NCBI GenBank assembly: GCA_021772675.1
Contig: JAJFLO010000536.1
Span: 1-37,018 of the forward strand
DNA from: Verrucomicrobiota bacterium
GTDB taxonomy: Bacteria > Verrucomicrobiota > Lentisphaeria > JABSQK01 > JAJFLO01
Direction of reading: 5' to 3'
Length of the DNA stretch: 37,018 nucleotides
Shown here one piece after another: positions 15,815-24,277 of this stretch (position 1 is the stretch's first letter; each line of letters begins with the position of its first letter). The translations under genes and the position numbers were made by a program. The notes below the pieces were generated by a model that worked only from the letters and a program-made list of their open reading frames with translations, was not told the DNA's origin and did not search any database.

Positions 15815-16363
15815 ATGGCGTCATTGAATAAGGTATTTTTAATTGGAAATCTCACTCGAGATCCAGAAATTAGATATACTTCTGGAGGTTCACCTATTTG
15901 TGCAGTCGGTATTGCAACAAATAGAAAATATACAACAGCAAAAGGTGAAGAAAGGGATGAAACCTGCTTTGTTGACATTGACGTTTGGGGTAAACAAGCT
16001 GAAAGTTGCCATGCATATCTGAAAAAGGGAGCACCGGTACTCATTGAAGGAAGATTAAAGTTTGATCAATGGGACGACCGCGAAACAGGTCGAAAACGGA
16101 GTCGATTAACGGTTACCGCTGAACGTGTACAATTCCTAAGTCAACCACCAAGAGGTTCTGATTATGGGAATGCACCACATGAACAGTCTGGTTTAGAATC
16201 CGCGAATAGATCAAACGACTCAAACCAAGCTTCGCCAAGTTTTAACCAAGAGCCACCGCCATTTCCATCAGATGAAAATACAAATCAAAATTCAGGTTCC
16301 AATTCAAATGGCGGGAATACAGAGCAAGCTCAAGATGATACCATAGACGATATACCATTTTAA
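15815..16363 (+). CDS. ssb: Single-stranded DNA-binding protein
   Basis: A 182-residue SSB. The OB fold occupies about residues 1-110 (LNKVFLIGNLTRDPEIRYTS at the start, then CFVDIDVWGKQAE and GAPVLIEGRLKFDQW). A disordered Asn-, Ser- and Pro-rich linker follows. The acidic tip DDTIDDIPF at the C-terminus is the docking peptide for replication and repair proteins. The AAGGACC overlapping the end of rpsF serves as ribosome-binding site. Fully typical. Confidence 0.97.
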   Translation: MASLNKVFLIGNLTRDPEIRYTSGGSPICAVGIATNRKYTTAKGEERDETCFVDIDVWGKQAESCHAYLKKGAPVLIEGRLKFDQWDDRETGRKRSRLTVTAERVQFLSQPPRGSDYGNAPHEQSGLESANRSNDSNQASPSFNQEPPPFPSDENTNQNSGSNSNGGNTEQAQDDTIDDIPF

Positions 16364-16477
16364 TCTGTCTCATTACTAATGAACATACTGTTTTTGATCT
16401 TGATTTCAAAAACTTTCCAGTTGACTTAATTAATTTTTTATAAAACATCAAAATTTTAAAAATTAAAGGAAGCATTG

Positions 16478-16714
16478 ATGGCGTTCAAAAGAAATAAAAC
16501 TAGACGGCGATCTCGAATAATTCGCCCTAAAATCTGTCGCTTTTGCGAAGAAAATATTCATTACATTGATTTCAAAAATGTTTATCTTTTAACTAGATAT
16601 GTCACAGAACAAGGTAAAATGATACCAAGACGAATTACAGGGAACTGCGCACTACATCAAAAAATATTGTCACGATCGATTAAAAGAAGTCGATCAATTG
16701 CCTTAATGCTATAA
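16478..16714 (+). CDS. rpsR: Small ribosomal subunit protein bS18 (zinc-binding form)
   Basis: A 78-residue 30S protein partnering with bS6. The ATG at 16478 follows AAAGGAAG; a TTG one codon earlier is ignored. CRFCEE and GNCALHQK form a CxxC...CxxH set, so this is the zinc-binding version of bS18. [18 protein letters not shown] is the family signature. It is separated from bL9 by a 362-base gap that contains a MITE, whereas these genes are normally tightly spaced. Confidence 0.95.
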   Translation: MAFKRNKTRRRSRIIRPKICRFCEENIHYIDFKNVYLLTRYVTEQGKMIPRRITGNCALHQKILSRSIKRSRSIALML

Positions 16715-16803
16715 CCAAATTGAAGTAATGATTTGGTATTAAACGAGTTGTCGCATATAATTTATTTTTAGATCATTTTTTAAACTCCTTGCTCATATCC
16801 TAA

Positions 16804-16991
16804 GGAAGCGTCACGAATAAGTTGAACATATTCGCGCTCAGATTTGGTTTAGAGTTTTTCGATCCAATTGATCCCGCTCACGAGCGGGACTCAGGAATAG
16901 CGAACTACTTCGAGTGATTCGTGATTGAGGATCGCATAACTATGAGCCGAAGATGAGATACAAGTCTTATGGTTTATTTATAAGCTGCTTC
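16804..16991 (+). mobile_element. MITE family A, copy 2 (188 bp), between rpsR and rplI
   Basis: A 188-bp non-coding element flanked by TAA (16801-16803 and 16992-16994), with imperfect terminal inverted repeats (GGAAGCGTCACGAATAA at the left, GAAGCAGC..TATAAATAA read inward from the right). It aligns with the reverse complement of 3152-3313 over nearly all its length. It also carries about 26 extra bases holding the palindrome CCCGCTCACGAGCGGG (around 16872-16887). Confidence 0.8.
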
Positions 16992-17076
16992 TAAAGCTAA
17001 TGCTTTTAACATATATGATCGACACACAGAGTTGCAAGATATTAATCAAGAATAATAACGAGAAGGATGTGGTATA

Positions 17077-17526
17077 ATGTCTGTTGAATTAACCCTACTA
17101 GATAATGTCATTCACCTTGGGGAAATTGGAGATGTTGTAAAAGTCGCGGATGGATTTGCGCGCAACTATCTGATACCAAAAGGATTAGCAACAAAAGCTA
17201 ATCCAGGAGCACTGCGTCAACTTGAAGCAAAGAAACGAATTCGGCAGGAGGAATATGAACAGGACATTGCTTCGTGCAAAGAGCTAAGCGAAAAAATTTC
17301 TAGCAGTTCTATAACGATTCCAATGCAGGCTGGTGACAATGAAAAATTATACGGTTCCGTCACCGAACAGCAGATCGTAGATGCACTAGCTGAAATGACC
17401 ATAAAGATAGAACGAAAACAGGTCGTAATGGCCGAACCTATCAGAAAATTAGGCGTTTTCTCCGTTGATATCCATTTACATCGAGAAGTAATTACGACGA
17501 TAAAAGTTTGGGTGGTTAAAGCTTAA
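17077..17526 (+). CDS. rplI: Large ribosomal subunit protein bL9
   Basis: A 149-residue 50S protein with two domains joined by a long helix. The N-terminal domain shows VELTLLDNVIHLGEIGDVVK and FARNYLIPKGLA, the classic bL9 signature. The C-terminal domain contains LYGSVTEQQIVDAL and KLGVFSVDIHLH. GAAGGATG lies about 10 bases before the ATG. The gene lies just downstream of a MITE and 8 bases before dnaB. Normal length. Confidence 0.96.
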   Translation: MSVELTLLDNVIHLGEIGDVVKVADGFARNYLIPKGLATKANPGALRQLEAKKRIRQEEYEQDIASCKELSEKISSSSITIPMQAGDNEKLYGSVTEQQIVDALAEMTIKIERKQVVMAEPIRKLGVFSVDIHLHREVITTIKVWVVKA

Positions 17527-17534
17527 AGAATAAA

Positions 17535-18947
17535 ATGCCAAATTCAAGCCCAGAAAACATTGGCCCGTTATTAGTTGGCGACAAACCATTACCACAATCA
17601 ATCGAGTCAGAAAAAGCTGTTATTTCCTGCCTGCTTTTAGATCCTGCTGAAACAATGGACTTGGTTTTTTCAAAAATCATTTCCGAAAAATATTTCTTAA
17701 ATTCCGCACACAAAAAGATATTTGCCTGCCTTGCAGAAATGCGAAATGATATGATTCCTGGAGTCATAGACATTGTGACCTTAACTGACAAGCTTAATGG
17801 CTCTGGTGCATTAAGCCAAATCGGCGGAGAGGAATACTTAAACTACCTTCTCAACGTAGTCCCCACTACCGCGAATATTGATAAATACATTGAATCAGTT
17901 ATTAATGCGTACATGCTTCGCAGCCTAATTAGCACATGCAGCAATATTGTTGGGGAATGTTACGATTCTAGTGGCAATGTCCTTGAAATAATTGATCTTG
18001 TTGAGCGTCAGGTTCTAAGTATTACCGAAATGAATATTGATGCTAGCACCTTGAGCGTCGGGGAGCTAATGAAGGATGCGATTAAACATTTACAGGATCT
18101 CAGTCAAAAAAAATCATCCACAATTGGTTTACCCACAGGATATGATATAGACAGTAAAATAACCGGCCTAAAACCAGGGGAGTTAATCGTTTTGGCAGCA
18201 CGGCCTTCAATTGGCAAAACCGCATTTGCTTTGGATATAATGCGGAATATCAGTGTGAAACACGGTAAGCCAGCAGGAATTTTTAGTCTTGAAATGGGAA
18301 ACCACCAAATCGTATTAAGACTTCTTTGCAGTGAAGCACAAATAAACCTTAAAGATGTGAGAGACGGTAAATTATCAAATGCTCAATGGGCAAATGACAT
18401 CATGGGAGCAGGCGATCGCCTGCGTGCTGCTCCAATATATATCGATGACACGCCTCAATTATCATCATTGGAGTTAAGGCAAAAAGCAAGACGAATGAAA
18501 CAGGACTTTGATATCCAGGTAATTATAATAGATTACCTTCAGCTTATGAAGTCCGTCGGAGCGAACAAATCAGCTTCCCGTGAACAAGAAGTCGCCAAAC
18601 TTACAGCCGACATTAAATCACTTGCAAAGGAATTAAACATACCAATTTTACTACTTTGCCAATTAAACCGGCAAGCGGAACAAGGAGATCAGCCAAAATT
18701 ATCACATTTGCGTGAATCCGGTGCAATTGAGCAAGATGCTGACATTGTTATGCTGCTTCACCGCAAAAGAGAAACAGAATCTGAACAAGAGAATGAAGAA
18801 GAGGGAATAGAATCTAAATTAATAATAGCAAAAAACAGAAATGGTGAAACGGGTATCGTTAACTTAGTTTTCAAACCACAGTGGACGCGCTTTTTTAATC
18901 AGTCCTATGTTTCCGATTCAGATGTAGCATCTATGACGAATTATTAA
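17535..18947 (+). CDS. dnaB: Replicative DNA helicase DnaB
   Basis: A 470-residue hexameric 5'-3' helicase of the replication fork. The N-terminal collar domain (about 15-120) contains PQSIESEKAVISCLL. The RecA-like motor has Walker A in AARPSIGKTAFALDIM (about 221-236) and Walker B in VIIIDYLQLM. The LSHLRESGAIEQDADIVMLL and RNGETG segments contain the family's DNA-binding and arginine-finger regions. No intein is present. It ends the bL25-to-DnaB string; bL9 lies 8 bases upstream. Confidence 0.97.
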   Translation: MPNSSPENIGPLLVGDKPLPQSIESEKAVISCLLLDPAETMDLVFSKIISEKYFLNSAHKKIFACLAEMRNDMIPGVIDIVTLTDKLNGSGALSQIGGEEYLNYLLNVVPTTANIDKYIESVINAYMLRSLISTCSNIVGECYDSSGNVLEIIDLVERQVLSITEMNIDASTLSVGELMKDAIKHLQDLSQKKSSTIGLPTGYDIDSKITGLKPGELIVLAARPSIGKTAFALDIMRNISVKHGKPAGIFSLEMGNHQIVLRLLCSEAQINLKDVRDGKLSNAQWANDIMGAGDRLRAAPIYIDDTPQLSSLELRQKARRMKQDFDIQVIIIDYLQLMKSVGANKSASREQEVAKLTADIKSLAKELNIPILLLCQLNRQAEQGDQPKLSHLRESGAIEQDADIVMLLHRKRETESEQENEEEGIESKLIIAKNRNGETGIVNLVFKPQWTRFFNQSYVSDSDVASMTNY

Positions 18948-19125
18948 TTTTTCCATTACAAATTAAAAAACACATTACTAAACAATAGAGTTACAAATCC
19001 AAAAGTTCCGAAAACCTGTATTTCTCACTTCCTTCCTTATAAGTCTACGTAAGTATTCTTAAGTTAAAGATGTGAACTCCAAATTATTAATGACAAATTT
19101 CGTTATAAAATCCTTAACTTGATAG

Positions 19126-19194
19126 TATAGGAATTTGTATTCTAAGTCGTTACTATTTGGAGGAAAATGCTCCGGCAGAGCCGGTTAAGTTCAT
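19126..19194 (+). repeat. Repeat family E, copy upstream of bamA
   Basis: Within the 431-base gap after dnaB, three short blocks occur in order: TATAGGAATTTGTATTC (19126-19142), TTTGGAGGA (19156-19164) and the hairpin CCGGC-AGA-GCCGG followed by TTAAGTTCAT (19172-19194). The same three blocks occur in the same order on the opposite strand at 33802-33550. The rest of the 18948-19378 gap holds no recognised gene. Confidence 0.6.
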
Positions 19195-19323
19195 AACATT
19201 GGAACCCACGTAGTTGATAACACTCTAAACGACATCCGTAGGCTGAAGGATAGAGGCAGTATTGCAAGATAAACACCTAATTATGACCAGAATCTATACC
19301 TATTTTGTTCACTTAGACCATGT

Positions 19324-19353
19324 TTGACAAATTATCCGATTACAATTCTATAC
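19324..19353 (+). promoter_or_regulatory. Possible promoter of bamA
   Basis: A consensus -35 TTGACA at 19324-19329 is followed after 17-18 bases by TCTATAC, a mediocre -10. This places the transcription start about 20 bases before the bamA ATG, leaving a very short leader. Confidence 0.35.
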
Positions 19354-19378
19354 CAATAATTCAAATCGAAATTAAATC

Positions 19379-21670
19379 ATGACACGATATCTAAAATTAA
19401 TTACTATCTTTCTAATAATCGGTTCAATAACAGCCTTCCCAGTGACGGTTAACGATATAATTGTCAAATCTACTACGAATGAAATACTTCCCGAAGGCAT
19501 GATTAAGACAAATATGACGTTGCAAAACGGCGATGAATTTACACCCGAAAAGCTCTCTTTGGATATTAAAACGCTTTATTTAACCAAACAATTTGATGAT
19601 ATAGAGGCAAAGGTTGAACCCGTCAATGGTGGCATGGTAAATATTTTGCTCAAAGTCAAACCCAAAGCGCGTGTAAACAAAATTACATTTCATGGCAATG
19701 TCATGGTGTCATCATCTAAACTAACGCAATCATTGTCTCAAAAAATACATGGGATATTAGATGAAAAACTCCTCACGGAAGATTTACAAGGTCTGTATGA
19801 TCTGTATCATAACAAAGGATATAACGATACAATTATCAATCAACGGGTCATAAAAAATGAAGATTCCAATAGCGTAGAAATTGTTTATAATGTTGATGAA
19901 AAAGCACGATACAAAACAAAAGAGATAGAAATTATCGGCAATACTATTTTTTCAGATCGTCAACTGCAAAAACTGATGGAGACTGATGTTTCGTTTTGGG
20001 GACGAATTTTCCCGGTCGGTTTTTTTAACGAAACAGAACTAAAAAATGATTTGGACAAGATAAAACAAATCTATTGGAACAGTGGTTATCTCGACTTTAA
20101 GATTGAAAACATAGAGAGAAATTTTAATTCTGAAGCAAACAAAATATATCTTGCCATTTACGTACTTGAAGGATCTCAATATTATGTAGAATCAACCAGC
20201 ATCTCTGGAAACATCGAATTCAAAACGGACATTTTACAGAGCCTAATGACCTTAAAATCCGCTGAAGTATTTAAGATTGATTATGAGCGAAGAGATATTC
20301 AAACTGTCACAGACAAGTATAATCAAGTCGGATATTTAGATTGTTATGTCTATGCAGATAGAATAATAGACAGTGTAAATAAAACTGTTAAAATTAATTT
20401 TGTTATTAGTGAAGGAAAATCGTCATCAATTAGAGATATTAACATTTCAGGAAATAAAGTAACCAAAGATTATGTTATCCGTCGTGAATTAAGGATTCAA
20501 CCTGGAGACTTAACTGATTCCCGAAAAATTAACTCAAGTAAATCAAGTTTATTAAATCTAGGGTACTTCGACAAAGTAGATATCATCCCAGTGTCCACGG
20601 ACCTACCTGAGTACAAGGATCTAAATGTAAAAGTTAATGAAAAGTTAACGGGTCAACTACTTTTTGGTGCAGGATTTTCAAGTACCGATTCGATATTAGG
20701 TACGATTGAAGTCGCACAATCAAATTTTGACATCAAAAATTATCCAACATTTCGAGGAGGGGGGCAGCGTTTCAGATTACGAGCACAGCTGGGGTCATCA
20801 AGAAAAGATTTTATATTGTCTTTCACAGAACCCTGGTTAAAGGATAAACCTTTACGATTTGATTATGAACTATGGAGAAGAGAAACATCAAGTAACCGAG
20901 ATTATGATCAGGACAGTACTGGTACTAGTTTGAATTTTACACGAAAACTAGAAAAACCTTTTTGGCGTCAGTCATTTGGGTATCGGTTTGAAGAAATAGA
21001 TATTAACGATATTGAATTAGATTTCAGCAACGAATTTTTTAGAGAAGAGGAAGGAAGCGAACTTGTCAGTGCGCTTTCTTTGGGATTTATCAGGGACCAT
21101 CGAGATAGAGTGATCCTGACTTCCAGCGGTTCCAGATTGTCAATTCGAACCGAATTACAAAGTGAAGCCATCGGTAGCTATACAAATCTTTACAAGTTTA
21201 TTGCTAGTGGTGATAAATATATTCCTATATTCAAACAGACCGTATTAAAACTTTCGGGAGAGATTGCACAGGCAGTGCGCGTTTCAGGAGATCAGATAAA
21301 AGTTTTTGACCGATTTTTTGCCGGCGGAGCAAATTCCATACGCGGTTTCAAGGAACGAGATGCCAGTCCCGTTGACCCCTTAAATAGAGAACCTGTCGGA
21401 GGTCGATCCATGATGCTTGCCTCTGCCGAAATGACGGGCCCGATTTACGAAAAAACTATTTTCTGGAGCTTATTTGCTGATTCTGGAAGTGTATGGGAAG
21501 AGTCAGCTGGCTGGAATATTTCAGAACTAAATGTAGGCTTAGGCATGGGGTTGAGGTTATTTCTGCCTATTGGCGCAATTCAATTAGATTATGGTTGGCC
21601 GGTTGTACGCGAATTTGATCATCTTAATAATGGTGGCAGATTTCATTTCAATCTTGGCTACAATTTCTAA
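19379..21670 (+). CDS. bamA: Outer membrane protein assembly factor BamA
   Basis: A 763-residue Omp85 protein that inserts beta-barrels into the outer membrane. An N-terminal signal peptide is seen (about residues 1-20). Five POTRA-type repeats span roughly 22-420; glycine-turn segments such as ITFHGNVMVSS, IEIIGNTIFSD and INISGNKVTKDYVIRREL mark them. The C-terminal 16-strand barrel (about 420-763) includes RGFKERDASPVDP, the (V/I)RGF loop-6 motif that contacts the barrel interior. The protein ends with a terminal aromatic residue (NLGYNF), typical of outer-membrane barrels. No Shine-Dalgarno is clear. It is preceded by a candidate promoter and a family E repeat. Confidence 0.95.
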   Translation: MTRYLKLITIFLIIGSITAFPVTVNDIIVKSTTNEILPEGMIKTNMTLQNGDEFTPEKLSLDIKTLYLTKQFDDIEAKVEPVNGGMVNILLKVKPKARVNKITFHGNVMVSSSKLTQSLSQKIHGILDEKLLTEDLQGLYDLYHNKGYNDTIINQRVIKNEDSNSVEIVYNVDEKARYKTKEIEIIGNTIFSDRQLQKLMETDVSFWGRIFPVGFFNETELKNDLDKIKQIYWNSGYLDFKIENIERNFNSEANKIYLAIYVLEGSQYYVESTSISGNIEFKTDILQSLMTLKSAEVFKIDYERRDIQTVTDKYNQVGYLDCYVYADRIIDSVNKTVKINFVISEGKSSSIRDINISGNKVTKDYVIRRELRIQPGDLTDSRKINSSKSSLLNLGYFDKVDIIPVSTDLPEYKDLNVKVNEKLTGQLLFGAGFSSTDSILGTIEVAQSNFDIKNYPTFRGGGQRFRLRAQLGSSRKDFILSFTEPWLKDKPLRFDYELWRRETSSNRDYDQDSTGTSLNFTRKLEKPFWRQSFGYRFEEIDINDIELDFSNEFFREEEGSELVSALSLGFIRDHRDRVILTSSGSRLSIRTELQSEAIGSYTNLYKFIASGDKYIPIFKQTVLKLSGEIAQAVRVSGDQIKVFDRFFAGGANSIRGFKERDASPVDPLNREPVGGRSMMLASAEMTGPIYEKTIFWSLFADSGSVWEESAGWNISELNVGLGMGLRLFLPIGAIQLDYGWPVVREFDHLNNGGRFHFNLGYNF

Positions 21671-21747
21671 AATTGTTTTTTCTTAAGGTTGAATCGACTA
21701 TCTCGGGGAAATCCCAAAAAGTATCAAATTTCTGATATTGAACACCT

Positions 21748-21808
21748 CTAACCCGCTTTTCTCACCAATTTCATAAAGAGTAGAATCTTTGTGAGAAATG
21801 TGGGTTAG
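21748..21808. repeat. 61-bp palindromic element between bamA and the TIGR03790 gene
   Basis: CTAACCCGCTTTTCTCAC (21748-21765) and GTGAGAAATGTGGGTTAG (21791-21808) are 18-base inverted repeats with two mismatches and a 25-base centre. There is no T-tract on either side. It resembles the two ends of a mobile element brought together, or a REP-like hairpin. The 21671-21905 spacer holds nothing else. Confidence 0.5.
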
Positions 21809-21905
21809 CAGTAATACCAGCCAAAAGGATAATGAATCCATTTCGTCGCGGTCAGATAAATCTCCCAGTAGAACTCAAAATTATCGTGTGTAAATACTTG
21901 ACGAA

Positions 21906-24146
21906 ATGTCACTCATATCAAAACAAACACTGATAAAAAAAAATACCCTTCTTCTAATATCGATACTCATCGTGTCAGTAGCATTTACTTTTGGTAATGA
22001 ATCCCCGATCCGTTTTGGGCGGGTATTAGTAGTCGCAAACAAAAATAGCTCTGCATCAGTAGAACTAGCAAATAAATACAGTCGTTCCAGAGCGTTACCC
22101 CCTGCGAATCTACTCTTCTTACCGTTTTCCGATTCCATAAATCTGAAAGAAAATGAGTTTTATCAAAAACTTTTATCCCCTGTTCTTGAAAGGATTAAAA
22201 AATTAAATAATTCGATCGATTTTGTTACCCTAATTGCAGGCGTTCCATACAGGACAGAGAAACTATCAACCGCAACTGCACTCTTTTTCAGCGGTATAAA
22301 TCAGATTAAAGATTACCACGGATATTATAGCAAAAGCTACACATTCGAATCCAGTATACCGGTAAACAAAAAATTTTATTTGCCCACAACATTATTGATG
22401 GGATATAACCTAAAGGATACAATTGCATTAATCGAAAACTCGAAGATTCATTCCGGATTTTCTCAACAAGATAGTATATTTTATCTTTGTCATGGAGAAG
22501 GACCAAGAGGCGTACGCAATAAGTTCCTTCCTCGCGCAAAATCCATCCTGACAGATCTTGGTTTCAACACGAAAATCGTATCAAATTCTGATATAAAAAA
22601 CACCAATAACATAATCTTCCAAATTACTGGCAAAAAATGGGTCCACTTATCAAGTAATAATTATTTACCCGGTTCAATCATAGATAACATGACATCCACG
22701 GGAGGATATTTACTTGAGAAAAGCGGACAGAATTCAATTCTATCATTTATTCAGCATGGAGCCTGTGGCGCCTATGGAACCGTAACGGAACCAACAAATA
22801 TATTATCGCGCTGGCCCGATTTGTCACTGCCTATTCGATATGCTTCAGGCTTCAACCTCATCGAAAGCTACCTCCAATCTGTACAAGACTGGAAATATGG
22901 TATAGTCGTTGGTGATCCATTGACAGCACGATTTAGCACACCCTGTAAAGTCACATCAAAAATTAAAAAAGGTTCACCCAAAAATGACGGTATCAAATTG
23001 GAGTTTAATGCTAAGGAAGGAGAAGTCGGCAAAGGTTTTTCATGGATTGAGATTTGGTTGAATGATCAAGAAAAATTAAAATCCATTGTCCCACTAATAC
23101 CAGAAAACACCACAATAAATTTGATTGTCAGGCATGGATATAATGTCATTGAAAATATTACTTATACATCCACAAAAGGAGAACAAATTTCAAACATATT
23201 AGGTAAATTCCGTGATCTGAAGAATAGCAATTTTAAAATTTCGATAGTTGGCAAAAGAAAAAATAAACTATTGATCCAAGTTGATATGAATCGTTTTAAA
23301 ACCAATAAAATTCCTTTTGTAGCAACAATGACACTTCAGAACGGCAAAAAAAAATATACCTATGCAGAACGGTTAAAAACACAATTGAAGCAAAGCAGCG
23401 TAAATTCCTCCTCAGAAATTATTCTACAACCAAATTGGCCAATTTCTGTAATTAAAGAATCATTAGAAATCAGCAAAGAAAAATTCTGGAGAGGTTACAA
23501 TGAAATTCGAATATCAGCTGGAAACCATACTGAAAGCGAATCCCATTCCGTTGAAATCATTTCGATAGGGGATGCCTTAAGAGAGAATACATTTAAAATT
23601 GAAAACTCAAACTTGTCACTAAATGATTCACTAAAACTATATTTCGTCGAATATGGAAATGTAGCTGATTCCTTTAAGCATATTTATATTAATGAAAAAC
23701 CAGTGTTTGTATGTGATCCCAATATATATTCTTGCAACATACCACTCGCTCAAACAATAATATCAACTGGAGAAAACCAAATCTGGGTTGAGTGGTATCA
23801 ATCCGGTTCAATCCATTCAGAATTTGAAAAAAGAAGTCCAATATATAAATCTGCTCCGAAGAAAATATTTGTTCGCCGTCCTCTAATATCCGAAGCAGAA
23901 TTTCAACCAAAAATTATAAATGAAGGAACCAACGCTTCAATTGAGGTACGTGGACCGTATTTGCATGAAAATATTTATTTTTCCATTAATGGAAAAAAAG
24001 TGAAAAGCATTAGGGACGTAAAATTTGGAATGAATTGGAATGTTAATTTGGGTCACTTAAAACCAGGATCATACGAAATAATTGCAGTGGGCAACCCCGA
24101 TTTCGAGGACTCTGATGCCTTTTCTGATAAGTTGATAATTAGATGA
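21906..24146 (+). CDS. TIGR03790-type exported protein of unknown function
   Basis: A 746-residue protein with an N-terminal hydrophobic export segment (about 14-30). The first half matches the TIGR03790 pattern: FGRVLVVANKNSSASVELAN, then the RALPPANLL region, LIAGVPYRTE, and ACGAYGTVTEPTNILSRWPD followed by FNLIESYLQSVQDW and VVGDPLTARF. That family is known mainly from genomes that encode exosortase, though its function is unknown. CHGEG and QHGACGA motifs are reminiscent of His/Cys caspase-like peptidases, but catalysis is speculative. The second half (about 350-746) looks like beta-sandwich modules, the last resembling an IPT/TIG domain. Roughly 300 residues of C-terminal extension go beyond the core family. 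No exosortase lies in this window. Confidence 0.75.
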   Translation: MSLISKQTLIKKNTLLLISILIVSVAFTFGNESPIRFGRVLVVANKNSSASVELANKYSRSRALPPANLLFLPFSDSINLKENEFYQKLLSPVLERIKKLNNSIDFVTLIAGVPYRTEKLSTATALFFSGINQIKDYHGYYSKSYTFESSIPVNKKFYLPTTLLMGYNLKDTIALIENSKIHSGFSQQDSIFYLCHGEGPRGVRNKFLPRAKSILTDLGFNTKIVSNSDIKNTNNIIFQITGKKWVHLSSNNYLPGSIIDNMTSTGGYLLEKSGQNSILSFIQHGACGAYGTVTEPTNILSRWPDLSLPIRYASGFNLIESYLQSVQDWKYGIVVGDPLTARFSTPCKVTSKIKKGSPKNDGIKLEFNAKEGEVGKGFSWIEIWLNDQEKLKSIVPLIPENTTINLIVRHGYNVIENITYTSTKGEQISNILGKFRDLKNSNFKISIVGKRKNKLLIQVDMNRFKTNKIPFVATMTLQNGKKKYTYAERLKTQLKQSSVNSSSEIILQPNWPISVIKESLEISKEKFWRGYNEIRISAGNHTESESHSVEIISIGDALRENTFKIENSNLSLNDSLKLYFVEYGNVADSFKHIYINEKPVFVCDPNIYSCNIPLAQTIISTGENQIWVEWYQSGSIHSEFEKRSPIYKSAPKKIFVRRPLISEAEFQPKIINEGTNASIEVRGPYLHENIYFSINGKKVKSIRDVKFGMNWNVNLGHLKPGSYEIIAVGNPDFEDSDAFSDKLIIR

Positions 24147-24241
24147 AGGAATATGTGTACAAAACCTTTACCGCTCACGGGTGTCAGAGAAATAATGTTT
24201 TTTCAATTTCATTTTAACCCAGATTCTGAATTCTGTGACAA

Positions 24242-24277
24242 CTTTACTATAGCAGTCCGAAAGACTGACTAGTAAAG
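24242..24277. terminator. Hairpin between convergent genes, containing a stop codon
   Basis: CTTTACTA (24242-24249) pairs with TAGTAAAG (24270-24277), and an inner CAGTC/GACTG stem (24253-24267) carries the loop CGAAA. The minus-strand gene's TAG stop (24271-24269) lies inside the outer arm. A bidirectional terminator is plausible, though neither side has a good T-tract. Confidence 0.4.

Noticed and set aside
21899..21912. TGACGAAATGTCAC at the TIGR03790 start matching the complement of 25331-25344
   Set aside because: A 14-base match between two sites is expected by chance several times in a window this size, and the flanks do not align.
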